Shown one piece after another: positions 8,492 to 18,500 of a DNA stretch of 64,000 nt. The first letter of the stretch is position 1; the number at the start of each line of letters is the position of its first letter. This DNA comes from Acidaminococcus fermentans_A (GTDB taxonomy: Bacteria; Bacillota; Negativicutes; Acidaminococcales; Acidaminococcaceae), in NCBI RefSeq assembly GCF_052216985.1, contig NZ_JBQOUY010000008.1, positions 1 to 64,000 on the forward strand, given 5' to 3'. The notes beneath the pieces were generated by a model. The model was not told the DNA's origin and did not search any database. It was given only the letters and a program-made list of their open reading frames with translations. Made by a program: the position numbers and the translations under genes.

Positions 8492-10327
8492 TTATGCATA
8501 GCAGATAAAAGCTCGCACGGTATAGGTTAACGGGGTCACTGTGGTGGACTTACCGTAGATAGCAGATGAACGGGAAGCGTCGAGGTTATAAGTGGCAGCA
8601 GCCCCATTCTTGTTATTATCTCCATATGGTTTAGAAGATGTGCTGTAATGCTGTTCTGAAACTACTCCCGTTGCATTGACTTGGTCTTGAAATGTGTAAT
8701 TTTTCCCAAACGAACCAGTGATGTTTGGTAGCCCCGCTTCCACTATCTGCCCCGGCGTGGTGTCCGCTCTCAGATAACGCCCGTTAAGGTTCGGTAGCGT
8801 CGCCGTCCCCAGATAATCCACCAGCCGTTTATATTTATCCCCGTCGATTGTCTGTCCATCCAAAGGCAGAAGGTACTCGTGTTTCCCTGTCTTTGTCGTT
8901 GGCTTATAGACAATGTCACCTATACTGTGTTTGCTCAGTGTATCGTTGATGTAAAACGTTACAGTTCCATCAGTTATCACCCACCCTATGTTACTTTTAA
9001 CGGTCGTCCAGTCCGGCTCTGTGCTACCCGTCGTCCCTGCTTGAGTCACGACGATTACACAGCCCGGTGGAAGGCTTGGAGAGGTCAGTACGTCGCTAAC
9101 CTTGTAAGCCGTGTTGCGCTTAATCTGGTACGTCACCCCGGCTTCCGTCTTCGTTGCGTACGTGCTTTCGGCTTCGGTGCTGTTCAGCTTCTTTGCCAGC
9201 TCCGTCGTCACGGTAGATGCAAAGTTGGAATCGTTGCCCAGAGCCTTTGCCAGCTCGTTAAGTGTGTTCAGCTGGTCGGGTGCGCCGTTGACTAGAGCGG
9301 CGATGGATTTCGCAACGAACTCGGTATTAGCAATGGCTTTACTGCTGTTGCCAGCGTTCGCTGTGGGGACGGAAGACTCCTCATACACAGTTAAAGCTTT
9401 TGTAGTAATACCGTTTGCCATGTAAAGCATTACGTCATCCAGTCCAGCATCCGTGATGCGTTGTGCAATAGTCGTTACTCCCTGCTCATCTATTACTTGT
9501 GGTTTATTCTTAATAAACGCCTTGCTCGTGCTGTCCGTCACGTTCCAGTCAGCATTAACCTGACCGGAAGTCGCAATGTTGGCGCTTTCCGCCGCATTGG
9601 CCGCAGACGTGGCCGCCTCTTTTGCACTATTGGCGCTGTCCGTAGCAGACACAGCCGAAGCGGCGGCACTGGCACTGGCGTTCTGTTCACTGGTCTTTGC
9701 ATTACCAGCAGACGTGGCCGCCTCTTTTGCACTTGTTGCCGCCTCTGCAAGAGGTTTGAGCGGGGTGGTGATGGTATTGCCGTTGATGTCGGTCAAGAGC
9801 ATGTTGCCGTCGGAGTCGGTCGAAGCAGAAACGATTGTTCCCCGGAGCCACTTGTTGGCCCACTCGGATTCGCTCCCGGTGTAGCCGTTCTTAACGGCAA
9901 TAGAATAGGCCGACAGCCCGTCTTTCCCGTCTACGCCGTTCACCCCGTTTTTCCCGTCAGCCCCGGCTGGGCCTTTTTCTCCCTGCGGGCCTTGCAGAGA
10001 TTGTAGCCATGCGTCTTCATTCCCATTAAATCCACGCTGTACAGCAATCTCGTAGGCAGACAAGCCATCTGCTCCGTCAGCGCCAGCCTTGCCATCAGCG
10101 CCGTTGTTGCCTGCAGGCCCCACAGCCCCGGTATCGCCCTTCACCCCCTGGGGACCTTGCAGAGACTTGAGCCATTCCTCTTCCGTGCCTGTGTATCCGT
10201 TCTTGACTGCAAGCTCGTATGCAGAGTATCCTTTTTCCCCACGAGGTCCGGCCACACCATTCCCCGTAGAAGGGATACCGACTGTGATTGTGTTGTCAGA
10301 AGAAATCTCTACTTTATATTCGCTCAT
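8492..10327 (-). CDS. Tail fibre protein with collagen-like and Ala-rich repeats
   Basis: The 611 residues fall into three parts. Residues about 25-165 hold collagen-like Gly-X-Y runs interleaved with three copies of a unit with pattern SAY-x2-AV-x2-G-x2-G-x-E/N-x3-W. Residues about 190-260 are an Ala/Ser-rich coiled shaft (SAKEAATSA type) that contains a 26-nt exact DNA repeat. The rest holds a head region and a collar-like C-terminus (LPNLNGRYLRADTTPGQ). It probably binds the cell surface and sets host range. The Met start follows GGGGGTAAC. Confidence 0.85.
   Translation of the reverse strand: MSEYKVEISSDNTITVGIPSTGNGVAGPRGEKGYSAYELAVKNGYTGTEEEWLKSLQGPQGVKGDTGAVGPAGNNGADGKAGADGADGLSAYEIAVQRGFNGNEDAWLQSLQGPQGEKGPAGADGKNGVNGVDGKDGLSAYSIAVKNGYTGSESEWANKWLRGTIVSASTDSDGNMLLTDINGNTITTPLKPLAEAATSAKEAATSAGNAKTSEQNASASAAASAVSATDSANSAKEAATSAANAAESANIATSGQVNADWNVTDSTSKAFIKNKPQVIDEQGVTTIAQRITDAGLDDVMLYMANGITTKALTVYEESSVPTANAGNSSKAIANTEFVAKSIAALVNGAPDQLNTLNELAKALGNDSNFASTVTTELAKKLNSTEAESTYATKTEAGVTYQIKRNTAYKVSDVLTSPSLPPGCVIVVTQAGTTGSTEPDWTTVKSNIGWVITDGTVTFYINDTLSKHSIGDIVYKPTTKTGKHEYLLPLDGQTIDGDKYKRLVDYLGTATLPNLNGRYLRADTTPGQIVEAGLPNITGSFGKNYTFQDQVNATGVVSEQHYSTSSKPYGDNNKNGAAATYNLDASRSSAIYGKSTTVTPLTYTVRAFICYA
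9603..9733. repeat. 26-nt direct repeat inside the tail fibre gene
   Basis: The 26-mer beginning GCAGACGTGGCCGCCTCT is present exactly at 9603-9628 and 9708-9733. It encodes the same Ala/Ser shaft unit. The spacing of 105 nt is a multiple of three, so recombination between copies would shorten the shaft by 35 residues without a frameshift. Confidence 0.8.
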
Positions 10328-10328
10328 G

Positions 10329-10643
10329 TTACCCCCTTGTCACGTCCTTTAGAATTTCGCACGGCCATACCCCTAGAGTGGAAACCATCCCATCAGCACG
10401 ATATTCAATATCCATCACATATTTCCCCGGAACAAGGTTTTCCGTTTCCTCATGGGTAAAATCGAATTGATTGTTGTCGCACTCTTTTCTTATTACATAA
10501 TCTTTATCGTTGATATGTTTCTTGATAGAAAGAGTTGCCGTGTAATCCGTGTATTCCGTCCCATCTTTGATAGATTTCAGACGGATTTCCCCGGTATCCC
10601 CTCGTGTGAATTTCAGCCCATCTTCCAGTGTGAATTTAAACAT
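10329..10643 (-). CDS. Phage structural protein of unknown function (baseplate/fibre-adaptor-like)
   Basis: A 104-aa, mostly beta-predicted protein starting MFKFTLEDGLKFTRGDTG. Small domains of this kind often sit before fibre genes in Firmicute phages, but I cannot name the family. I use the ATG at 10643, preceded by GGCGGTGAA, and not the 19-codon upstream extension. It abuts the fibre gene (1 nt apart), which suggests co-translation and a role in the fibre or its attachment. Confidence 0.6.
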   Translation of the reverse strand: MFKFTLEDGLKFTRGDTGEIRLKSIKDGTEYTDYTATLSIKKHINDKDYVIRKECDNNQFDFTHEETENLVPGKYVMDIEYRADGMVSTLGVWPCEILKDVTRG

Positions 10644-11095
10644 TAGTTCACCGCCCCGATTATTAAACCCGCTACCGCACACCCGGCAACTAGCCCCCAA
10701 AAATTCCTTTGCCGTTTAGCCGTAGCTAATTTACTTGTCATCAACTTTTGGTAATCCTTTAAGGATTGTTCGGCTTTCTTCTGAGAGTCTTCTGCTTTCT
10801 TCAATGAGAGCTTTAGTTCTTCCGATTGACTTTTGGACTTCTTTAGCTCTTCTTGTACTTTCATCAATTCCGTTCTGCACTCTTCCAACGCTTTCCGTTG
10901 CTCGGTCAATTGAGTTTCTGATAGCGTCAGCTCGTTGTTCAGCGTCTCGGATATTTCTTCCTGTCTCTGACTGATGGACAGTAACTTCTGGTACTGTTCC
11001 TCGGTCAGAAGCCGGGACCCAAAACACGTAGATGGTAGCCAAAACAAGAAAAAGCACAATGCCAACGAGAGCAACTTTAATTTTTTGGCTTTCAT
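10643..11095 (-). CDS. Secreted coiled-coil protein, candidate outer spanin partner
   Basis: 150 residues: a signal-like N-terminus (KAKK then a hydrophobic core, ending near STCFGS at 23-27), a long charged coiled coil (about 30-125) and a C-terminal hydrophobic stretch (about 132-149). It starts 19 nt after, and in another frame than, the 127-aa gene at 11114, with GGGGGTG as ribosome site. The Cys before FGS is not a canonical lipobox. Spanins fuse inner and outer membranes in phages of diderm hosts; the function is inferred from arrangement and topology. Confidence 0.6.
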   Translation of the reverse strand: MKAKKLKLLSLALCFFLFWLPSTCFGSRLLTEEQYQKLLSISQRQEEISETLNNELTLSETQLTEQRKALEECRTELMKVQEELKKSKSQSEELKLSLKKAEDSQKKAEQSLKDYQKLMTSKLATAKRQRNFWGLVAGCAVAGLIIGAVN

Positions 11096-11114
11096 TCAAA
11101 AATTTCACCCCCAT
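10731..11114 (-). CDS. Membrane-anchored coiled-coil protein, candidate inner spanin (Rz-like)
   Basis: 127 residues with one transmembrane segment (about 12-33) followed by a charged helix-rich external region, the topology of Rz-type inner spanins. Almost all of the gene is shared with the 150-aa frame, as Rz and Rz1 overlap in lambda. No strong ribosome site precedes its ATG, which is a weakness. It lies directly downstream of the endolysin, after a terminator. It could alternatively be a chance frame, but the protein composition looks natural. Confidence 0.6.
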   Translation of the reverse strand: MGVKFLNESQKIKVALVGIVLFLVLATIYVFWVPASDRGTVPEVTVHQSETGRNIRDAEQRADAIRNSIDRATESVGRVQNGIDESTRRAKEVQKSIGRTKALIEESRRLSEESRTILKGLPKVDDK

Positions 11115-11173
11115 ATTTTAGATTTAAGGCCATTAAATTTTCATTCGAATATAGTTTATAGCATAACAATAGA

Positions 11174-11214
11174 AAAACGCTCATAAGCTAAATATGTAGA
11201 CGTATGAGCGTTTT
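11174..11214 (-). terminator. Terminator between endolysin and spanin-like genes
   Basis: A 12-bp stem (AAAACGCTCATA / TATGAGCGTTTT) with T runs on both sides, so it may act in both directions. It lies in the 120-nt gap after the endolysin stop and would uncouple lysis genes from fibre genes unless antitermination occurs. Confidence 0.75.
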
Positions 11215-11234
11215 GCCGTTTCAAAAAATTTTAA

Positions 11235-11852
11235 TCAACCTTCGTCGTTACTTTTCATCGCTTCGAACTTGTTTTTATACCAATTTGCTTTTCCGCGGAT
11301 TACATTTCCGCCCGTCCTTGGGTCATTGTAATCCGTAATCCACTCTGGACTATCATCTGTTCCTAGGAATTGCAGGTCCCATCTTTCACATCCGTTGTTA
11401 GGTCCGTACTCATCGCCTTCCGGTAACATGCCGTCAATATTGTCTGCCGCTTCCGCATGGGTCATTACTCTTTTAGAATCAATAGTCAACCACAATGCCG
11501 GAGCAAGGACGGCAATAACCTGCGCCATAGAATCAATCTGCGCTACCGTAGGCGGGTATTCCCCCAAATCCTCGGTAGTCGCCCCATATCCGCAACAGAG
11601 CGTAATTCCGATAGATGCTGTATTTCTATGCCATGTGTGAGCAAGCGTCTCGGAAAAGTCATCTGTACTTGCCCAGATAGAACCGTCTTGGTCAATGTTC
11701 AGATGGTAGTCATCGTACATCTGACCGTACCGGCCAGCCGTCCAGTGAAGATAGATTTTTACATCTCTCCCCATCTGCTTAGCTTCCTGCCACAAAGCAG
11801 GGAAGGCTGTTTTAGCCATCGTCTCTATGTCTTTCAGTGTTACTCGTTTCAT
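11235..11852 (-). CDS. Endolysin, N-acetylmuramoyl-L-alanine amidase type
   Basis: A 205-aa protein with an amidase_2/PGRP-like core. Zinc ligands are the His in YLHWTAG (36) and the His in MTHAEA (132), with the conserved GCERWDL near 155. It cleaves the amide bond between muramic acid and the stem peptide at the end of the lytic cycle. No signal peptide or wall-binding domain is visible, so release by the holin just upstream is expected. It overlaps the holin gene by 41 nt. Confidence 0.88.
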   Translation of the reverse strand: MKRVTLKDIETMAKTAFPALWQEAKQMGRDVKIYLHWTAGRYGQMYDDYHLNIDQDGSIWASTDDFSETLAHTWHRNTASIGITLCCGYGATTEDLGEYPPTVAQIDSMAQVIAVLAPALWLTIDSKRVMTHAEAADNIDGMLPEGDEYGPNNGCERWDLQFLGTDDSPEWITDYNDPRTGGNVIRGKANWYKNKFEAMKSNDEG

Positions 11853-12162
11853 CTTTTTCCTCTTCTAAATAATCCGGGATGCCATTCTCATCTTCATCAA
11901 TGAGAGCCTTGGCCAGGAACCCTACCGCCGCTATGAAAGCTGTTCCCGTTATGGTCCGTAGTAATTCATTCAGAGCGATAAATTCCACTTTCCCGCTATA
12001 GTACCAAACAAACACCCACCCTGCTATGTATAGGGCTATGATCAACAGGATAAGTACCATGAGCAGAATGACAAGAGCACGGGGAAGCCCCCGCACTTTC
12101 ATTTTCCCAGTCTTATCCAGTGCCTTGATAATCCCGTTCCGGATCGTATTAAACCATTTCAT
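11812..12162 (-). CDS. Putative holin
   Basis: A 116-aa protein with a basic N-terminus, two strong transmembrane segments (about 26-54 and 66-87) and an acidic tail (DEDENGIPDYLEEE). Size, topology and position just before the endolysin fit a class II holin that releases the amidase. The name rests on context, not on family recognition. It overlaps the gene before it by 14 nt. Confidence 0.65.
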   Translation of the reverse strand: MKWFNTIRNGIIKALDKTGKMKVRGLPRALVILLMVLILLIIALYIAGWVFVWYYSGKVEFIALNELLRTITGTAFIAAVGFLAKALIDEDENGIPDYLEEEKDETSNTERHRDDG

Positions 12163-12466
12163 CTGGCAACACCATAAATTCCTTATAAATGGTATCCATC
12201 ACGCCGTTCTTCCCCAGCCCTGCATAGGCTGTGTGCATCGCTTCAAATGCTCCTTTGTCGGCACTGGAAGCATAGCCTTTTTCTTTATGGCAATGATAGG
12301 CTTGTAGCATTCTGTCCCGGAGAAGGCTCTGGAGGCCCTGCTTAATCAGCTCGTATTCCTGCTTCTCTCGGTTCTGCTCTTCCTGATATCTTTTATATTT
12401 TCCCCAGATATAACCGCCGACTGCTGGAATGACAGATCCTAAAATGATATGAAAAACTTCGTCCAT
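12149..12466 (-). CDS. Small membrane-anchored phage protein of the lysis region
   Basis: 105 residues: one N-terminal hydrophobic segment (about 5-22), then a basic helical stretch and a domain with QSLLRDRMLQAYHCHKEKGY. From memory, similar proteins often lie next to holins in Firmicute phages and are sometimes annotated as holins themselves. It may be a second holin or an antiholin; I cannot decide. GGAGCAAC precedes the start. Confidence 0.6.
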   Translation of the reverse strand: MDEVFHIILGSVIPAVGGYIWGKYKRYQEEQNREKQEYELIKQGLQSLLRDRMLQAYHCHKEKGYASSADKGAFEAMHTAYAGLGKNGVMDTIYKEFMVLPDEMV

Positions 12467-12485
12467 GTAGTTGCTCCTTTAACAG

Positions 12486-12510
12486 AAAAGGGACCTGCAA
12501 TCAGGTCCCT
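12486..12510 (-). terminator. Terminator-like hairpin after the giant virion gene
   Basis: Stem AGGGACCTG / CAGGTCCCT with a 4-nt loop, followed on the minus strand by TTTTCTGTT. It lies in the 53-nt spacer before the lysis genes and may lower lysis-gene expression relative to structural genes. Confidence 0.6.
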
Positions 12511-12519
12511 ATATCACTA

Positions 12520-15500
12520 CTATTTTACCTTGTTCTTAGCCTTCTTTTTTGCGGCATTTCTTTCCCGCTGGGCTTTTCGCTTGGCATCTTTGAACGGGTC
12601 GCCGGTCTTTTTCGCCGTGTTCTTTTTCGGCTTAGACAGCTTCCGATCCATGACAATAGCGCCCATGAGCTGGCGGAGATCCCGTTCAGAATTGGGGTAC
12701 AGGAAGTATTGGATAGAGTTGGCGATACCATCAGACAACATATCAGGAGAACCTGCAATTCCGTTGATTGCCCGGCCCCCATCCCGCACAATGTCAGCCA
12801 GGTTTTTCTTTCCGTCGTTCTTGATTACAGAACTAGCCGTCACTCCCGCATCTGACAGCCGTACAAAAGAGTCAAGCGCACTGGTCATCTTAGCGGAATT
12901 ACCAAACCACTTAGCATCGGGCTCAAAAATAGAGCGGGAAACAGGACGCCAGATATCCCGTAGGATAGGGATAGTAGCCGCCTGGTTATCCATGGAGGTT
13001 TGAGAGAATTTCCGGAGCCAATAGGCCGCATCCTTCTTCTCTTTATCGTCGCCCCCGCCCAGGGCTTCCATTGCGCCCCGGATACCCATTTCAATTGCAC
13101 TGTTGACCATTATCCCTAATAAGAGATAATGAGCCATAGGAGCCATGAATTGCCGACTGGCATACCTTCTCCAGCCGGTTTTCCCAGCCCGTTCAGCCGC
13201 CTGCAAACCTGCGTAGTACTTATTAGCCGCCATGTTGTAGAGAGCGTTTTGGAAGGTATAGAACATGGTCAACGCCTTGGCCATTTCCCCGCCCTTCTGG
13301 GCCTTGGAAAGGTCCTTCATTTCGCCAGAACCAATGACACGTACTACCGCCCTGTCACCTGCGGAAATGGCGTTTCGCTGTGCGGTTTCATTATCATGCC
13401 CCATCTGGATTTCCTGATTCAATGTTTTGCGATATTCACTATACCACAAAGGATAGGCGAACATGTTATCGGTCATTCCAATGAGCTTGAAGCCGTTGCC
13501 CATGATTGCCTGCGTCAGCTTAGAAGCATGGAGCTTCTTGTTCTGGCTTTCCATCGCTTCCCTAAGGTTCGTATCCATCCGCTCAGAACGTTTAGCCATG
13601 AACGGAGAGAGGCCATTCACAAGCCGGAGGTTCTGTTCCGGATGGGTATAGAAATCCTTAAAAGCGGAGACAAAGTTGTCTACCCCGCAATACATCATCA
13701 TCAGCGGAGCGTTGGCAACGTTCAGGAGCATCGTAGAGGTACGATACATCAAGACTGCCGCCGTAGTCCGAGTCCGGAGACGTCTCACCAAACGGTCATA
13801 CCACTCTTTACCCTCTTTAGGAGCCTGCCAGATATCAGAGGCCCAGTCACGCAAGGCTTTGTATTCTTCCATTCCCATAGAGTCAACTACTGCTTTGGTG
13901 AATTTTCGATCATTGATGATTCTATTCACGTCCAAGGCCGTTTCCCGGAACGCGATATAGTGCATCATTTCCCCGCCTTTGTTGCCGATGACATCAAAAG
14001 ACAAGCTCAGAGGACGGTCAGTTACCGTTGTTGCACGGGATTTCGTGAAGCCCTTACCCTGTCCCATACGTGCAACGCCAGGAGCCATGGATTTCAGGGT
14101 ATCCACTTCTTCTAAATTGCTTGTTCTGACAGACTGGTCAGAGTCGTACACCACAGGATAATACCCGCCCCGGAGCTGATAAGTATTACCATCCTTCCCC
14201 GTTACAGAGAAGGACCGGTGTGCCAGTTTCCCCAGGGGGATACCGGTAGTCCGTTCTTTCACGCCGGATTCATCTTCATAGTGCGCACCCATCAGATTCC
14301 ACACCTTGGTGATAGTTGCCCAGTCCCGCTTATCAAGTTCCTTTAGAACATCATTGAACAGGTCCGCAACAACCCTCTCACGGATTTGCAGAGATTTAAA
14401 CTCTTGCCCCACTGGCTCGTTGTCCAACACACGCTTATAACCGGATTCAGTGCCAGCGGTTAAGGCCATGCACATAATCTGCTCTTTGGTCAGGAGCCGG
14501 TTACCAAAGCGGTAAATCCTCTTGTTCCTGATATCATCCAATTCTTCCCCTGTATAAGCCCCGAACGCATCTTTCAAGCCTGCGGCAAATTCAGCCTGTA
14601 GCTTGATTTCCTCGTTCGTCGCCCTCATAACAGGATCATACAAGGTCTTAATGGCCAGCCCGGTAACATTCTTGCCCGTCTTGCCGATATACCCATCCAT
14701 GCGCTGGAAGATGGTAAGAGGAGCAATCAGCTTGTTAAAATAACTGCCGAGGAAATCCTTTGCATCCTTCATGTTCCGTTTTCTCTTATCTGTCCAGCGG
14801 TTTGCGTCATATGGGTCTTCTTTAATATGAATCCCGTTATGCTCAATCAGGTTGTCAGCCAGAGCGGACGCGGCCTCGTCAATCCGAGCACCCTTTACGC
14901 CGTTTAGTTCGACAACGTTCAGCTTATCTTTCTGGCGGCTCATTTTATAGAGCGCCTTCATGATTTTATTCACATATTCCCAGCCATTGGGAGAGAGTTT
15001 TTCCATCCCAATTCTCTGGGTTTGATTTCCCAGGGCATCGAGCCACTGCGGGATTTTGACTTCACTTTCCTTCTCATTGGGAGAGCCGGTAAGCCAAAGG
15101 AAAAGTTCTTCCAGTTTCGGAATCCCCTTAGAAGGAGGAAGTCCGTCATTTCTGGCTAGCCCCAGGACGTAGGCTAAATGCTGATACCAATAGCGTTCAG
15201 CCGCTGGCATCCGTTCATTTCCTTTTTGCAGAGTTTGGATATTTTTCTGGATTCTAGCGGCCTGCCGGTCAATCAGCTTCTTGAAACGCCCGGATTCAGT
15301 GACCATAGCCGCAAGCAATAACTGCTGTTGCTTAGCATTAGCCGCCTTGTCCCATTCGCCCTTGCTCATCAGCCGGAATACTTCATACTGCTTCTGCCCC
15401 AGCTTCTTTGCCCACAAGGCTACGTTGGTTGCTTGATTGATGGGGAGAGTAGAAAGAGACTGCCGTGCCATTGCCCGCCGTTCAGAAACGGTCTTCAACA

Positions 15501-18500
15501 CGGTATCACGCACGATCCGGATACCCGCCTTCATATTCCGCATTTCCGTTTGAGCTTCCTTGACTTTCTCGTTCCTCTGGTCTTCCTGTACTTCCAGCTT
15601 TTCAGCAATTTTCCTAGCCTTTTCAGCCGCTTCCGCCGCTTCATTATTAGCCTTTTCCGTTGCTTTATCTTCTCTTGCCTGTGCTTTTGCGGCGGCTTCG
15701 TCTTCCCCGGCAATGTAGGCTTTCGCCTTTGCGGCCAGGGCTTCATATTCCAGAGCGTGCAACATCTCTTGATATTCAGAGTCCTGCACGGCCTTTTTGG
15801 CATCCTCATACAGAGTTTCTGTGTCCAGCCTGGATTCTTGCATTTCCTCGGTAAACCCTTTCATTTGGGCATCCAGGGCCGCTTCAAAACTACCACCACG
15901 CTTCTTTAATTCTTCCTGATATTCCTCAGGCGTCAAGTTGAAATCTGCCAGTACATCCAGGTTCTCGCCGTTCATGCGGACCATTTCGTCAGCCCGCCAG
16001 AAATCATCTTGGCCCATCTCAGAAGCGACTTGTTCCCGTTTAGCTTCGATTGCTTCTGCAATATCTTTCCGGTCTGCTTCTTCCAGGTCTTTCATCGCCT
16101 TTTCAAGCACCTTTGCTTCCGCTTCTTCCCTGACCTTCTGATACCATCTTTCCCACGTTCTTGCGTTCTCATCCAACATGAGCTTCATACCGCCAGCCCG
16201 CTTGAAGTCATCGACCATCTGTTCTTTCATGGCCATGGAGATTTCATCTTCCGTGGCAAGCATACGGTCCATGACTGCCGTCACTTCTTTCGTAGGCTTC
16301 CCACCAAGCTGTTTAAAATCTCGATAGATAGAAGTCAGCCAAGATTTGAAGCGGTTGAAGATACCGTGCAACTGGGGAGCCGGAGCCTTGCCAGTGCGGA
16401 GATACGCCTCGAACCCTCGTGCGAACTTTTCGTGCTGTTCCACGGAAATATCTGCATCCAGCTTCTTATTGCCGAACCACTGTTGCAAGGTCATGAAATC
16501 TTCCACGAACTGCTGGGAAGCGTTCTCATTGAGTGCCAGCTTCTGCATATTGATTAAATACCAGTGTGCAGATTCGTGCATGAACGTGGACTGGTCTGCC
16601 GCATCGAACAAGGAGATCATATCCCCGGTAACTGTGGTCTGTCCTTGAATCTGGGCTTGTTGCTGGTTGTACTTGTCGATGATGGAAATGGCTTTATCGT
16701 CAAAGACAACGAAACAGCGCCCATCCTTGCTTCCTTCGTAAGTAATGCCCTTAATGCCGTACTTATTTAAAAGCTTGCTAGCGTTCTCATCATTGAAACC
16801 ATTTACGAAATTAGCACCAACACTGCTAAACCCGTCGTAAATCGCTTGCCCATCAACGCCGTAATCTTTCTTGTCAAGCTCTTTGAAAAAGTCAGCGTAG
16901 TTGACTGTTCCGTCCTCATTCTGGTGTTCTGCCTTGTATTCATCGAACACATAGTTTTTGCCCAGCACGTCGCCTTCATCGTTGTAATCAAGAACCCGTT
17001 TCACCAAGTTCTCTTTTAAGTTATCATCGACGGATTTAAAAGCCTGTTCAATCCCACGTTTCACCTTTTCCGGCTGTTCAGAAAAAGACTTTTGTTCATC
17101 CAGTAAGCTGTCATCATCGGGAATGTTGACTTCATACAGACGGTGATTTTCGGAAGGCTTTTTCATAGAGAACCGGCCGCCCTCTAGAACCTCTTTAGCT
17201 TTTTTCAACCGCTCCAGTTCCTGCTTTTCCCCCTCGGAAGCGTCTGGAGCACTATCCATTTTAATATATTTGTCGACGTCTTTTAACACGGATTCTTGCG
17301 TACTATCCTCGTCGATAAAAGGAGCAAGGATACTCAGAGGGGAAGAATGTCCAATGGGTGTCCCATCTGCTTCATAAATCCAATCGCCGTTGGAATAGTA
17401 TTCTTTTCCGCCCACAAGGAAATTTGCTGTGTTGCCAGTCGATACCTTATAACGTTCTGCGGTATCTCGATTTTTAGCAAAATACAGGCCCCAGCCGTGA
17501 ACCTGCGCTCCTTCACCCTCTCCCATGTGAGATAACATGAAGTTGTCAAAGTTGTTCGGAGAACCGTGCCAAGCGGTTTGGTTCAGCCAAGTATTTTTCT
17601 TGACAAGTTTTTTTGCATTTGCTAAACTAACAGTACCAAAAGCACTTACCTTTCTAGGCTTTAATCCGGTGTTGGGTCCAGCATTAAAACCCGAACTGGT
17701 GTGAATAGCCCCGTGGCTGGAAACGGGAGGAGGAGTTAGCCGCCCCCCAAAGGTAAGTGCTTTTTGTTTTTCCTTATTCATTCTTGATACAGTTTGTGGA
17801 GTAAGTGTTACAACAGTATAAAAATCTTCGTTAGTAGAATTATCTTTGTTTAAGTTTAATATAAGAGCTACTGGAGTTCCATTCAAATAAGAACGAATCT
17901 CTACTCTTTTTTTATTTTGAGTGATAGAGTCAATATTAGAAAGAATATACTTAATAGCCGCTTCTATTCCCCCGTGCACATTTTGAACATGATGTCGTAA
18001 CAAATGAGCATAACCAACCCCATAAGTAGAACCTTTGTGATGGAATCCAATTTGTAATCGAACTGGAGCGCCTTTTAAAATTGTTCCATCATCAGCCACT
18101 GCCTGCGGAATATACCCAAAATCTATATCACCATGGCTATTTAACACATAGGTAAGCTGGTCTTTTTTCATTTGAGCAAGAGTTTTACCGTCGGCCACGC
18201 CGCCAGCCGGGACTATGTTAAGCCCCTTTGCAACGTCTTCCGCCGTTGTCTTTTTCCCCTGTCTAGTCCACTCTTCCGCCAGCCGTTGGCACATACGAGC
18301 GAACAAAACGCCGTCATACCGTGCGGCCTGCTGAACCTTTTTGTTGACGCCAACAGAATGGTTTAGCAAGTCCGTAGTACGCTGATACACTCTATAGGCT
18401 TCCGGAGTCATACCACGGGTAATAGTCGTTTCCACGTTCTGGATTTTTGCGATCTTGTCCTTCATTCCTCGGAGAGTCGCAATGGTGTTGGCCATAGCAT

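Noticed and set aside
8492..10643. Diversity-generating retroelement as in BPP-1
   Set aside because: The capsid genes resemble BPP-1, but no reverse transcriptase gene and no variable/template repeat pair is visible near the fibre or elsewhere in the window.
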